36,045 nt of DNA. Source: Paenibacillaceae bacterium. GTDB lineage: Bacteria; Bacillota; Clostridia; Lachnospirales; Lachnospiraceae. Below are positions 8,939 to 19,600 of this stretch, in pieces; the stretch's first letter is position 1, and every line of letters begins with the position of its first letter. The stretch covers positions 10,221 to 46,265 of the forward strand of contig SVDS01000022.1 in NCBI GenBank assembly GCA_015057715.1, read 5' to 3'. The position numbers and the translations under genes were made by a program. The notes beneath the pieces were generated by a model. That model made no database searches. It saw only the letters and a list, made by a program, of their open reading frames with translations, and was not told the DNA's origin.

Positions 8939-9496
8939 TTATGAATGCTGTCTGCAGATACACCCCAGTTCGTGGTCGTTGACAACCCCTACTGCCTGCA
9001 GATAGGAATAAATGGTTACAGATCCTACAAAGGACATCCCTCTTTTTTTCAAATCTTTGGATATCTGATCGGACAGGTCTGTTTTTACCTGGAAATTATC
9101 ATCCTGATTTACAATAATCTTTCCGCCTGTAAATCCCCACAGATAGTTTGAAAAGGAACCGAATTCCTTTTGTATCTCCATGAATATGCGGGTGTTTTTA
9201 ACTGCAGCTTCAACTTTTCTTCTGTTTCTGATAATGCCGGGGTTGTTCATAAGCTCATTTAGCTTTTCTTCCTTATATGCCACAACCTTCTCCGGATCAA
9301 ATCCGTCAAATGCTTCCCGAAACGCTTCCCGCTTATTTAACACGGTAATCCAGGAAAGCCCCGCCTGAAAGGTCTCTAACAGAAACATTTCATATAATTT
9401 GTCATCGTTATAAACAGGGATTCCCCACTCCTCATCATGATATTTTACGTAAATGGGCAGTGATTCATTTACCCAAAAGCAGCGTTTTTTATCCAT
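8939..9496 (-). CDS. tag: DNA-3-methyladenine glycosylase I
   Basis: A 185-residue base-excision repair enzyme that removes 3-methyladenine. Zinc ligands of the family are visible: Cys6 (KRCFWV), His20 (KYHDEEWG), and C-terminal His175 and Cys179 (VNDHELGC). The catalytic-pocket motif LLETFQAGLSWITVLNKRE and the helix-hairpin region KKRGMSFVG are conserved. The start is the ATG at 9496, which shares its A with the map stop (TAATG), so translation is coupled to map; GGAGGTG lies eleven bases upstream inside map. Confidence 0.93.
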   Translation of the reverse strand: MDKKRCFWVNESLPIYVKYHDEEWGIPVYNDDKLYEMFLLETFQAGLSWITVLNKREAFREAFDGFDPEKVVAYKEEKLNELMNNPGIIRNRRKVEAAVKNTRIFMEIQKEFGSFSNYLWGFTGGKIIVNQDDNFQVKTDLSDQISKDLKKRGMSFVGSVTIYSYLQAVGVVNDHELGCICRQHS

Positions 9497-10368
9497 TATC
9501 TGGCAAGCACCTCCGGTCCATCTTCTGTAATTAATACGGTATATTCCCATTGGGCAGACAGGCTTCCATCCTTTGTATAGATGGTCCAGCCATCTGAATC
9601 ATCCTGTACTACATCAGCCTTTCCTGCATTGACCATAGGCTCAATGGTAAAAATCATTCCAGGTACTAAAAGCATATCCGTTCCCCTGGTTCCAATATGG
9701 CTGACCCATGGTTCTTCATGAAATTCCACACCAACTCCATGTCCGCCGATTTCTCTTACTACGGTAAACCCATTGGCATAAATATATTCCGAGATTACAG
9801 CTCCGATATCCCCTAAATGTCCCCAGGCTCTGGCTTCCTTTAATGCCAGATCCACACTTTCCTTTGTTACCCGGACCAGCTTTTCTGCTTCCGGAGATAC
9901 CTTTCCCATGCAGTACATTCTGGAAGCATCTGCGTAATATCCACCCACAATGGTGGTCACATCTACGTTAATGATGTCTCCTTCTTTTAAAATTCTTTTG
10001 GGATCAGGAATTCCATGGCAGACTACCTCATTGATTGAGGTACAGACACTTTTGGGATATCCTTCAAAATTAAGGGGTGCCGGGATTCCGCCCAGACGAA
10101 GGGTGGTTTCGTGAACCAGGGTATTTAAATCCTCTGTACTGATTCCAGGACGGATCTTCTCTCCAACCAGATCAAGAATCTGATTGTTAATAACACCAGC
10201 GTGGCGTATGCCTTCTATCTGGGCAGGTGTCTTTATCATGGAGTGATCCGGCACTTCATCTCCCATGATTTCATAATTCTCAAGCTTTCTGTCAAATTCC
10301 AGATGACAGGCTTTATATTTCTTTCCGCTGCCGCACCAGCAGGGGTCGTTTCTTCCTATTTTAAGCAT
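9496..10368 (-). CDS. map: Methionine aminopeptidase type I with SEC-C zinc motif
   Basis: A 290-residue enzyme that removes the initiator Met from new proteins. The N-terminus is a SEC-C zinc motif (GRNDPCWCGSGKKYKACH, residues 4-21), an extension found in a subset of bacterial MetAPs and thought to aid ribosome association. The pita-bread catalytic domain follows, with metal-ligand motifs NVDVTTIVGGYYAD, GHGVGVEFHEEP, MIFTIEPMV and WEYTVLI. Start ATG at 10368 with AGGAGGAG four bases upstream. It heads an operon with tag and the GNAT gene. Confidence 0.95.
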   Translation of the reverse strand: MLKIGRNDPCWCGSGKKYKACHLEFDRKLENYEIMGDEVPDHSMIKTPAQIEGIRHAGVINNQILDLVGEKIRPGISTEDLNTLVHETTLRLGGIPAPLNFEGYPKSVCTSINEVVCHGIPDPKRILKEGDIINVDVTTIVGGYYADASRMYCMGKVSPEAEKLVRVTKESVDLALKEARAWGHLGDIGAVISEYIYANGFTVVREIGGHGVGVEFHEEPWVSHIGTRGTDMLLVPGMIFTIEPMVNAGKADVVQDDSDGWTIYTKDGSLSAQWEYTVLITEDGPEVLAR

Positions 10369-10392
10369 ATTTCTCCTCCTTCTTACTACAAC

Positions 10393-10421
10393 GTTTTAAC
10401 ACGTTTAGAGCGTGTTGTAAA
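10393..10421 (-). promoter_or_regulatory. Promoter of map operon with inverted repeat in the spacer
   Basis: On the minus strand TTTACA (10416-10421) and TAAAAC (10393-10398) are 17 bases apart, 25 bases before the map start. The inverted repeat AACACG (10398-10403) / CGTGTT (10411-10416) fills the spacer, a position where a bound repressor would block polymerase. Confidence 0.45.
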
Positions 10422-10522
10422 GTGTTTCAGCCAAATATGGACAGATAAAAGCCATGGTATTTTCCGTTCTTCTATGTTACAATCTTAAGTATTGTAAAAA
10501 TGAAAGCGTTACGGAGGGACTA

Positions 10523-12001
10523 ATGAAACCAGGATTTGATAACAACAAGTATTTAACCATGCAGTCAGAGCACATTAAAGAGCGAATCAGCCAGTTCGGG
10601 GACAAGCTCTATCTGGAATTCGGAGGAAAGTTATTTGATGACTACCACGCTTCCAGAGTGCTTCCAGGATTTGAGCCGGACAGCAAGCTTCGTATGCTGA
10701 TGCAGCTTACTGATCAGGCAGAAATTGTAATTGCCATCAGCGCTGCTGACATTGAAAAGAACAAAATCCGCCACGATCTTGGCATTACATATGATGTGGA
10801 TGTATTCCGTCTCATTCAGTCCTTTACGGACAAGGGACTTTATGTGGGAAGTGTTGTTATTACCCAGTACTCCGGTCAGAAAGCTGCAGACGTATTTAAG
10901 GGAAAGCTGGAATCAATGGGAATTAAGGTGTACCGCCATTATATCATTGACGGCTATCCTGCCAACATCTCCTTCATTGTCAGTGATGAAGGTTATGGAA
11001 GAAATGATTACATTGAAACTTCCAAGCCCTTAGTAATCATCACTGCACCGGGACCTGGCAGCGGAAAGATGGCCACCTGTTTATCCCAGCTTTATCACGA
11101 AAACAAGAGAGGTGTAAAGGCTGGTTATGCCAAGTTTGAGACCTTCCCAATCTGGAATATTCCGTTAAAGCATCCGGTAAATCTTGCTTATGAAGCAGCT
11201 ACTGCTGATTTAAATGATGTAAATATGATTGATCCCTTCCATTTGGAAGCTTATGGGTTAACTACTGTAAATTATAACCGGGATGTGGAAATTTTTCCGG
11301 TATTAAGTGCAATCTTTGAGGGAATTTATGGAGAATGTCCTTACAAATCCCCTACGGACATGGGTGTAAACATGGCCGGACACTGTATCGTGGATGATGA
11401 AATCTGCAAAGAAGCATCACGCCAGGAAATTATCAGACGTTATTATCAGGCATTATCCCGTCTGGCTAAAGACATGGGATCCAAGGATGAGGTATATAAA
11501 ATTGAACTGGTGATGAAGCAGGCCAAGATTAATACGGACATGCGGAAAACCGTAGGCGCTGCCAATGAGCTGGCCCAGAAAAACGGATCTCCTGCTGCTG
11601 CACTTTTGCTGGGTGACGATACGATAGTAACGGGAAAAACCACCAATTTACTGGGAGCCTCTGCTGCTCTTTTACTGAATGCTGTAAAGGTACTGGGAAA
11701 TATTCCCCACGATGTCCATTTGATTTCTCCTTCCGCCATTGAACCGATTCAGAAATTAAAGGTTAAATATCTGGGAAGCAAAAACCCCAGACTTCATACC
11801 GACGAAGTGCTGATCGCCCTGTCCGCTTCTGCAGCCACAGATGTGAATGCGCAGATTGCGTTAGAGCAGCTTCCCCGGTTAAAAGGGACTGATGCCCACA
11901 CGTCTGTCCTGCTCTCTGATGTAGACGTGAAAACCTTTAAAAGATTGGGAATCCACCTTACCTGCGAGCCGATCTATGAGCAGAAGAAAATATATCATTA
12001 A
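10523..12001 (+). CDS. DUF1846 family protein, function unknown
   Basis: A 492-residue cytosolic protein of the DUF1846 family, widespread in Firmicutes and Actinobacteria and of known structure but unsettled function. The N-terminus (GFDNNKYLTMQSEHIKER) and the following FGGKLFDDYHASRVLPGF stretch are highly conserved. A glycine-rich loop TAPGPGSGKMATCLSQL at about 178-194 looks like a nucleotide-binding P-loop, but I cannot show that it binds ATP. The start is the ATG at 10523, with GGAGGG just upstream; the reading frame is open 23 codons further back but these are promoter-like sequence. Stands alone, divergent from map. Confidence 0.85.
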   Translation: MKPGFDNNKYLTMQSEHIKERISQFGDKLYLEFGGKLFDDYHASRVLPGFEPDSKLRMLMQLTDQAEIVIAISAADIEKNKIRHDLGITYDVDVFRLIQSFTDKGLYVGSVVITQYSGQKAADVFKGKLESMGIKVYRHYIIDGYPANISFIVSDEGYGRNDYIETSKPLVIITAPGPGSGKMATCLSQLYHENKRGVKAGYAKFETFPIWNIPLKHPVNLAYEAATADLNDVNMIDPFHLEAYGLTTVNYNRDVEIFPVLSAIFEGIYGECPYKSPTDMGVNMAGHCIVDDEICKEASRQEIIRRYYQALSRLAKDMGSKDEVYKIELVMKQAKINTDMRKTVGAANELAQKNGSPAAALLLGDDTIVTGKTTNLLGASAALLLNAVKVLGNIPHDVHLISPSAIEPIQKLKVKYLGSKNPRLHTDEVLIALSASAATDVNAQIALEQLPRLKGTDAHTSVLLSDVDVKTFKRLGIHLTCEPIYEQKKIYH

Positions 12002-12070
12002 GACCTGTATGTAAATAACCTATTTATTGATAAAAACAATCACTGCCTCTGTACAGATAGAGAAACACAA

Positions 12071-12100
12071 TTGGAAGTTCTATGTATTCAATGTTAATAT
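12071..12100 (+). promoter_or_regulatory. Probable promoter of the redox-protein/transporter pair
   Basis: TTGGAA (12071-12076), an 18-base spacer, then an extended -10 TGtTAATAT (core 12095-12100), 35 bases before the start codon. AT-rich surroundings. Confidence 0.4.
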
Positions 12101-12134
12101 TAATATATTAAATTTTACAAAGGGGTGTTTCATA

Positions 12135-12623
12135 ATGGAAATGAAAAAAGAAGTCAGTGTACAGAAGATCAAAAAAGATGCAGAGGAATTATTCCGGGGT
12201 GGATTCTTCTGTTCGGAAGCCGTCGTATCTTCCATCCGGGACAACTTTGAACTGGATGTTCCAGATATGGTAATAGCCATGGCCTCCGGGTTTCCCGTAG
12301 GAATCGGACGTTCCAAGTGCGTATGCGGAGCCGTGTCCGGCGGAGTTATGTCTCTTGGCCTTTTCTTTGGACGTACCAGGCAGGGGGATCCAAAGGTGGA
12401 AAAGAACCTTCTATTGGCCAATGAGCTTCACGACTATTTTAAAACAGCCAATGGAAAGAATTCTCTTTGCTGCCGTGTCCTCACAAAAGAATTCGATATG
12501 GCAAGCGGGGAACACAAGGAGCAATGCATTGCGTTTACCGGGCTGGTTGCAGAAAAGGTGGCACAGATTATTGTCCGGGAATTTGAGCTTGTGAATATTG
12601 ATGAACTTGTAACAGCGGGGTGA
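12135..12623 (+). CDS. C_GCAxxG_C_C family protein
   Basis: A 162-residue protein of the C_GCAxxG_C_C (redox-active Cys) family. Visible: FRGGFFCSEAV near the N-terminus, ASGFPVGIGRSKCVCGAVSGGVMSLG as a variant of the CxGCAxxG core (here CVCGAVSGG), then KNSLCCRVL and HKEQCIAF with the later cysteines. The conserved cysteines suggest a metal or redox centre; the family's function is not established. Start ATG at 12135 with AAAGGGGTG eight bases before. Its stop overlaps the initiation region of the next gene, a TDT-type transporter, so the two are probably one unit. Confidence 0.8.
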   Translation: MEMKKEVSVQKIKKDAEELFRGGFFCSEAVVSSIRDNFELDVPDMVIAMASGFPVGIGRSKCVCGAVSGGVMSLGLFFGRTRQGDPKVEKNLLLANELHDYFKTANGKNSLCCRVLTKEFDMASGEHKEQCIAFTGLVAEKVAQIIVREFELVNIDELVTAG

Positions 12624-12628
12624 TGGGT

Positions 12629-13576
12629 ATGAGGGACTTAATAAAACGTGTGCCAGTGCCTATGTCAGGAGTTATGCTTGGGTGTGCTGCTCTGGGTAAT
12701 TTACTTCAGAGTTATTCCGAGAGTATCCGCTATGTCTTTGGAGCCATATCCTTTTTACTTTTTATCCTTCTTCTGTTTAAGGCAGTATTGTTTCCCAATG
12801 CGGTTAAGGAGGATTTGAAAAATCCAATCATGATGAGTGTGTCTGCCACATTTCCCATGGGTACTATGTTGTTATCTGTTTACATAAAACCCTTTTCCAA
12901 TACAGTGGCTTTTACCATCTGGATTTTGGCGGTCGCTCTTCATCTTCTGCTGATTCTTATGTTTACTTATCGGTTTATGAGAAAAGTGAATATGAAGAAC
13001 GTATTTGCCAGTTATTTTATTGTGTATGTGGGCATAGCCGCTGCAGGAATCACCGCTCCTGCTTATCAGATGAAAACTATTGGAACAGCCGCTTTCTGGT
13101 TTGGGTTTATCAGTTTCATTGCTTTACTTGTGCTGGTTGGGTACCGTCATATCAAATACTCTGAAATACCAGAACCGGCACAGGCACTGTTTTGTATTTT
13201 CACAGCCCCTGGGAGCCTGTGTCTGGCAGCCTATCTGCAATCGGTGGAGGAGAAAAGCCTGGTTCTTGTGTTAGGGCTGGCTGTAATATCCTTTGCTTTG
13301 TATGTATTGGTACTGGCTGGGTTAATTCCGCTTTTGCAATTGCCATTTTATCCAAGTTATTCTGCCTTTACGTTTCCATTTGTCATTAGCGCCATTGCAT
13401 CCAAGCAGACTGCTGGCTTTCTTATGAAAAATGGAATTCAGGCATCGTACCTCCAGCCAATTATATGGATCCAGACGATCCTTGCTGTGCTGCTTGTGTG
13501 CTACACGCTTTTGCGATACTGTATGTTTTTATTGCAGATTAAGGTTTCACCCGTAAAAGCGAATGCAGCGAATTAA
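12629..13576 (+). CDS. TDT/SLAC1-family membrane transporter
   Basis: A 315-residue protein with about ten hydrophobic helices (for example VPMSGVMLGCAALGNLL at the start, FTFPFVISAIASKQTAGFL in the ninth), the fold of the TehA/SLAC1 tellurite-resistance and C4-dicarboxylate transporter family. These are anion channels or transporters; the substrate here is unknown. Start: ATG at 12629 with GGGGTG six bases upstream; an ATG at 12623 overlapping the previous stop is possible. Translationally coupled to the C_GCAxxG_C_C gene. Followed by a hairpin terminator. Confidence 0.75.
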   Translation: MRDLIKRVPVPMSGVMLGCAALGNLLQSYSESIRYVFGAISFLLFILLLFKAVLFPNAVKEDLKNPIMMSVSATFPMGTMLLSVYIKPFSNTVAFTIWILAVALHLLLILMFTYRFMRKVNMKNVFASYFIVYVGIAAAGITAPAYQMKTIGTAAFWFGFISFIALLVLVGYRHIKYSEIPEPAQALFCIFTAPGSLCLAAYLQSVEEKSLVLVLGLAVISFALYVLVLAGLIPLLQLPFYPSYSAFTFPFVISAIASKQTAGFLMKNGIQASYLQPIIWIQTILAVLLVCYTLLRYCMFLLQIKVSPVKANAAN

Positions 13577-13596
13577 TATAAAGTTTTGACCTTAGA

Positions 13597-13635
13597 ACGG
13601 GAGCTGTTGCTTTTACGCAACAGCTCCGTTTATGC
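13597..13635 (+). terminator. Terminator between convergent transporter and giant surface gene
   Basis: Bases 13597-13610 pair with 13617-13629 (about 13 pairs, one bulged G). The plus-strand side leads into TTTATGCTTATTT, a fair T-tract for the transporter gene. The minus-strand side is less T-rich, yet the hairpin is the only one after the giant gene's stop at 13648, so it may work both ways. Confidence 0.7.
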
Positions 13636-13647
13636 TTATTTCAATTC

Positions 13648-16600
13648 CTATCTTTCGTCTCTGCGCCTATGGCTGATTGCCAGATAGGCTGCCAATAAGA
13701 TTCCAGATACAATCGCTGCAACACCCTGAACAGGTGCCCTGTCACCGGTCTTTGGAAGTCCGGCTAAGGGGATGTTACCATCGTCAATGGTTACAAGGTT
13801 TGTATTTTCCGGCAGATTCGCCAGAGGAACTGGTACAGGCTCAATGGTAACAGTTGTGTCACCAGGGCCTCCAACTGCACGGGTACCGGTTGCTCTTGGA
13901 CCGCCGCCGGAGCTTCCTCCGCTGCTTCCCCCACTGCTTCCTCCGCCGTTGTAACTCCATAATGCGGTATAAACTACATTATCTGATACGGTCTTTGCGA
14001 TTTCTTTATTCCAGCCAATAAAACTGTAGTTACCGTTTGCTGTAGTCTGCCCTTCAAATGCAGGTACCGCATCGCCGTAGCTGAGACCTGTGTTAGTTTG
14101 TGCATTGAATGAGCCATGCTCCCCAGGATTATAGGTTATTGCAAACTGTTGCTTAAAATAAACCCTGAGCACCATACCGCCATCGCCGGCGACTGCCGCC
14201 TCAAATACATTGGCCGCCTTTGAATCAAGTATATATCCGCTCAATGCTGCCTTATCAGAATCGGTTACAGCTGCCATCGCATCCGTTGTTCCTGCTCTCA
14301 ATGAAGAATTATTAGCCTTTTCCGGATATTTTCCTTTACTCTCGTAATAGAATTCCACTGTATATTTTGTGCTGGTTGAAGAAATCCATTGTGCTACATA
14401 AGTGTTGTCTGCTGTAACTACCGGCTCAGGTTTGGGACTCCAGCCTGCGAATACATATCCTGGCTTACCCATGGGCTTCCCGTCATATTCCGGAGTTACT
14501 GTGTTGTAATCCAGACCTTCCGCTTTCTGAGTCGCAAAGGTTCCCTGGGTACCTGGCGCGTAAGTTACTGTAAACTGCTGTTTGAAGTAAACCTTAAGAA
14601 CCAGACTTCCATCTCCGGCAATTGCTCCACCCAATACATTTTCTTTGGCTTCGTCAAACACATAACCTGGTTTCTTTATTTGCCTGTCATCAGCAGTTAC
14701 CTCAGCCTTCGATTCCGTATAACCATTTCTGGTATATGAATACGTTGGCTGCTCTGTATATTCTCCATTTACCTGATAATATAGGTCTACCATATAATTA
14801 ACCTGCACCGGATCATAATAAACATTTATTACATTGTTTTCTCCGGTTATAACCGTAGGCAGTTCTGGATTGTATGGCTTATCTGATAATTTGTATCCAG
14901 CCTTTTCCTTTAAAGTTACCTGATTTACAGTTGGCTCTGCTACCAATACTTTTTGGTTTTCTTCTGCCCCTGCATCCTCACTGTTATTATAGAAATATTT
15001 GATTTTGTAATTCAGTGTCTGATCCTCATCTATTTCATAATATACAGTTTTTTCGTTAGGGCCTTCTGAGGTGATTGTCATGCTTTCTGGCTGCTCTGCC
15101 ATCAGCTTATACCCGGTTGTGGTTTTTGGCGGATTGATCCAGGTTACTTCTCCTACTGGTGCACTTGCTGTCAGAGACTCAAGACCGGGCACCGCAGTTG
15201 TAGTATCTTTGATATAGTAATTCACACTATAGTCAAACTTCTGGGTATCATCAATCTCATAATACACCGTCTTTTCGTTGGAGCCTGCTGAGGTGATTGT
15301 CATGCTGGTCGGCTGGCCAGCCATCAGCTTGTAACCGGTTGTTGTCTTTGACTTATTAGTCCAGGTAAATTCCCCTACTGGTTCACTTCCTGTCAGAGCA
15401 TCAAGACCTGGTACCGCAGTTGTGGTATCTTTGATATAGTAATTCACTCTATAATCAAATTTCTGCGTTTCGTCAACCTCATAATACACCGTCTTTTCGT
15501 TGGGGCCTGCTGCTGTAATCGTCATGCTGGCTGGCTGGTCGGCCACCAGCTTGTAGCCGGTTGTTGTCTTTGGCGTATTAATCCAGCTGATTTCCCCTAC
15601 CGGTTCACTTCCTGTCAGAGCATCAAGACCTGGTACCGCAGTTGTGGTATCTTTGATATAGTAATTGACACTATAATCAAACTTCTGCGATTCATCAATC
15701 TCATAATAAACCGTCTTCTGATTGGGGCCTGCTGCTGTGATTGTCATGCTTTCCGGCTGTTCTGCCATCAGCTTATAGCCAGTTGTGGTCTTTGGATCAT
15801 TCTTCCAGGTTATATCCCCTACTGGTACACTTCCTGTCAGTGGATTAAGACCTGGTACTGCTGTTGTGGTATCTTTAATAAAGAAATTCACCGTATAGCC
15901 AAACTTCTGGGTATCATCAATCTCATAATATACCGTCTTTTCGTTGGGGCCTTCTGAGGTGATTGTCATGCTGGTGGGCTGATCGGCCATCAGCTTGTAG
16001 CCGGCGGTCTTTGGCATATTAGTCCAGGTAAATTCCCCTACCGGTTTCTTTCCTGTCAGAGATTCAAGACCGGGTACCACGGTTGTGGTATCTTTGATAT
16101 AGTAATTCACACTATAATCAAAATTCTGGGTTTCATCAATCTCATAATAAACCGTCTTCTCGTTGGGGCCTTCTGCTGTAATCGTCATGCCGGCTGGCTG
16201 GTCGGCCACCAGTTTATACCCAGTTACAGTCTTCGGTTCATTTTTCCAGGTGAATGCTCCTACTGGTTCATTTCCTGTCAGTGAGGTAAGACCTGGTACC
16301 CCAATTGTGGTATCTTTGATATAGTAGTTTACCTTATAAGCAAACTTCTGCGTTTCATCAATCTCATAGTATACTGTTTTTTCGTTAGGGCCAGTGGACG
16401 TGATTGTCATGCTTTCCGGCTGATCGTCCACCAGCTTATAGCCAGTTGGGGTCTTAGATTCATTTTTCCAGGTGAATGTTCCTACCGGTTCACTTCCTGT
16501 CAATGGCGTAAGACCTGGTACACCAGTTGTAGTATCTTTGATATAGTAGTTTACTGTATAATCGAACTTCTGGCTCTCATCAATCTCATAGTAAACCGTT

Positions 16601-19600
16601 TTCACATTGGGACCATCTGCCGTGATTGTCATGCTCGTCGGCTGCTCAGCTACCAGCTTGTAACCAGTTGCAGTCTTTGGCTCATTTTTCCAGGTGAATG
16701 TTCCTACCGGTTCACTTCCTGTCAGCGGCGTAAGGCCTGGTACTCCAGTTTCAGTATCTTTGATATAGTAGTTTACTGTATAGCCAAACTTCTGCATCTC
16801 ATCAATCTCATAGTACACCGTCTTCTCGTTGGGACCAGCGGCTGTGATTGTCATGCTTTCCGGTTGTTCCGCCACCAGCTTATAGCCGGTTTTGGTCTTC
16901 GGCTCATTTTTCCAGGTGAATTCACCTACCGGTGCTTTTCCTGCCAAAGCCGTAAGACCTGGGACTGCAGCTGTTGTTCCTTTAATAAAATAATTCACTG
17001 TATAGTCGAACTTCTGGGTTTCATCAATTTCATAATATACAGCTTTCACGTTGGGACCGGCTGACGTAATTGTCATGCTATTTGGCTGTCCGGCCATCAG
17101 CTTGTAGCCGGTTTCTGTTTCCGAAATATTCTTCCAGCTGACTTCCCCTACCGATGCTCTATCTGTCAGGGCCTTAAGACCGGGTACTGCTGTTGTGGTA
17201 TTTTTGATATAGAAGTTCACTGTATAGTCGAATTTCTGAGTATCATCAATCTCATAATATACCGTTTTCACGTTGGGTCCAGCTGACGTGATTGTCATGG
17301 TTTCCGGCTGTCCGAGCATCAGCCTGTAGCCAGTTTCTGTCTTTGGCTCATTCCTCCAGCTGAATTCCCCTACCGGTGCTTTTCCTGACATCGTTGTAAG
17401 ACCCGGTACTACTGTTGTGGTTTCCTTAATATAGTAATTCACCGTATAGTCAAACTTCTGGGTTTCATCAGTCTCATAATACACTGTCTTTACATTAGAA
17501 CCAGCTGCCGTGATTATCATGCTCGTCGGCTGTCCGGCCATCAGCTTATAGCCAGTATCTGTCTTTGGAGGATTCGCCCAGCCGTATTCCCCTACTGGTT
17601 CTCTTCCTGTCAAAGCTGTAAGACCTGGGACTGGGACTGTAGACCCCTTAATAAAGTAATTCACTGTATAGCCAAACTTCTGGGTTTCATCAATCTCATA
17701 GAATACTGTCTTCACGTTAGGACCATCTGCCGTGATTGTCATGCTACTTGGCTGTCCGGCCATCAGCTTGTAGCCGGTTTCTGTCTTCGGCTCATTCCTC
17801 CAGCTGAATTCCCCTATCGGTGCTCTTCCTGTCAGCACTGTAATACCTGGCACTGCTGTTGTAGTATCTTTGATATAGTAGTTTACTGTATAGCCAAAAG
17901 TCTGGGCCTTATCAACCTCATAGTACACCACTTTTACATTTGGTCCAGCTGCAGTGATTGTCATGCTTTCCGGCTGTCCGTCCATCAGCTTGTAGCCAGT
18001 TTCTGTCTTTGGCTCATTCCTCCAGCTGAATTCCCCTACCGGTGCTTTTCCTGTCAGTGGCGTAAGACCTGGTACTGCTGTTGTGGTTCCCTTAATATAG
18101 TAATTTACCGTGTAGCCAAACTTCTGGGTTTCATCAATCTCATAGTACACCGTCTTCACGTTTAAACCATCTGCCGTAATTGTCATGCTCGTAGGCTGCT
18201 GTGAGCTGGTCACCAGCTTGTAGCCAGTTGCAGTCTTTGTTACATTACTCCAGGTAAACGTTCCTACCGGCGCACTTCCTGACAGTTGTGCTAGCCCTGG
18301 TACTGCTGTTGTGGTTCCCTTAATATAGTAATTTACTGTATAATTAAACTTTTGGGTTTCATCAGTCTCATAGTACACCGTTTGCACGTTGGGACCAGCT
18401 GACGTGATTGTCATGCTTACGGGCTGTTCGGCCATCAGCTTGTAGCCAGTTGCTGTCTTCGGCTCATTTTTCCATGTGAATGCTCCTACCGGTGCACTTC
18501 CTGTCAGTGCTTTAAGACCTGGCACCACAGCCGTGGTTCCCTTGATATAGTAATTTACCGTGTAGTCAAACTTTTGGGTCTCATCAACCTCATAGTACAC
18601 CGTTTGCTGGTTGGGGCCAGCTGCTGTGATTGTCATGCTGGTTGGCTGGGGCGAACTGGTCACCAGCTTGTAGCCGGTTGCTGTCTTAGTTACATTACTC
18701 CAGGTAAATGTTCCTATGGGTGCATTTCCATTCAAAGACACCAGCCCAGGTACTGCTGTTGTGGTTCCCTTGATATAGTAATTCACTGTATAGCCAAACT
18801 TCTGGGTGTCATCAATCTCATAGTATACAGTCTGCACGTTGGGACCAGCTGCTGTGATTGTCATACTCGCCGGCTGCTGCGAACTGGTTACCAGCTTGTA
18901 ACCGGTTGTGGTTACTGGCTCATTTCTCCAGGTAAATGTTCCAACCGGTGCACTTCCTGTCAGGGTCGAAAGCCCTGGTACTGGTGTTGTGGTTCCCTTG
19001 ACAAAGTAATTCACCGTATAATTAAACTTCTGCGTTTCATCAATCTCATAATACACCATTTGCTCGTTGGAACCAGCCGCTGTGATTGTCATGCTCGTCG
19101 GCTGCGGCGGACTGGTCACCAGCTTGTAGCCGGTTGCCGTTTTTGGTTCATTTTTCCAGGTAAACGTTCCTACCGGTGCACTTCCAGTCAGAGCCACAAG
19201 ACCGGGCACTGCTGCCGTGGTACCCTTGATATAATAATTTACCGTATAACCAAACTTCTGGGTGTCATCTACTACAAACCTGGCATAGAAAGTAGTACCA
19301 TCTGCCCAGCCGTTGGCTGGACGTTCCGGTGTGTACTTAGCTGTAGCAGATACCAGAACCGTACACGCTGCATCACTATACCAACCGCTAAATTTATAAC
19401 CCTTATCTGGGGTTGCCGCAGCACCTTTGGAAACTCCAATGTCCGGATTTAAATATTCACTGGCTGGAGAAACATCCCCTTCTCCCACTGCCTGATACTT
19501 AATCTGAACACTGTTTTTTAACCTCCATTGTGCATATAAAGTTACTGTGTTGTCCGTTTTTGAATGATTTGCAGCAATAAAATCCTTTGTAAGGCTGAAC

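Noticed and set aside
15031-19269. CRISPR array
   Set aside because: The repeats are 219-228 bases, contiguous without spacers, and in frame within one protein gene.
18574-19452. A 292-codon open frame on the plus strand, opposite the giant surface gene
   Set aside because: It is antisense to the repeat array; the same codon pattern repeated with few plus-strand stops keeps it open. It has no ribosome binding site, and its protein is repetitive, Cys-rich and resembles nothing.
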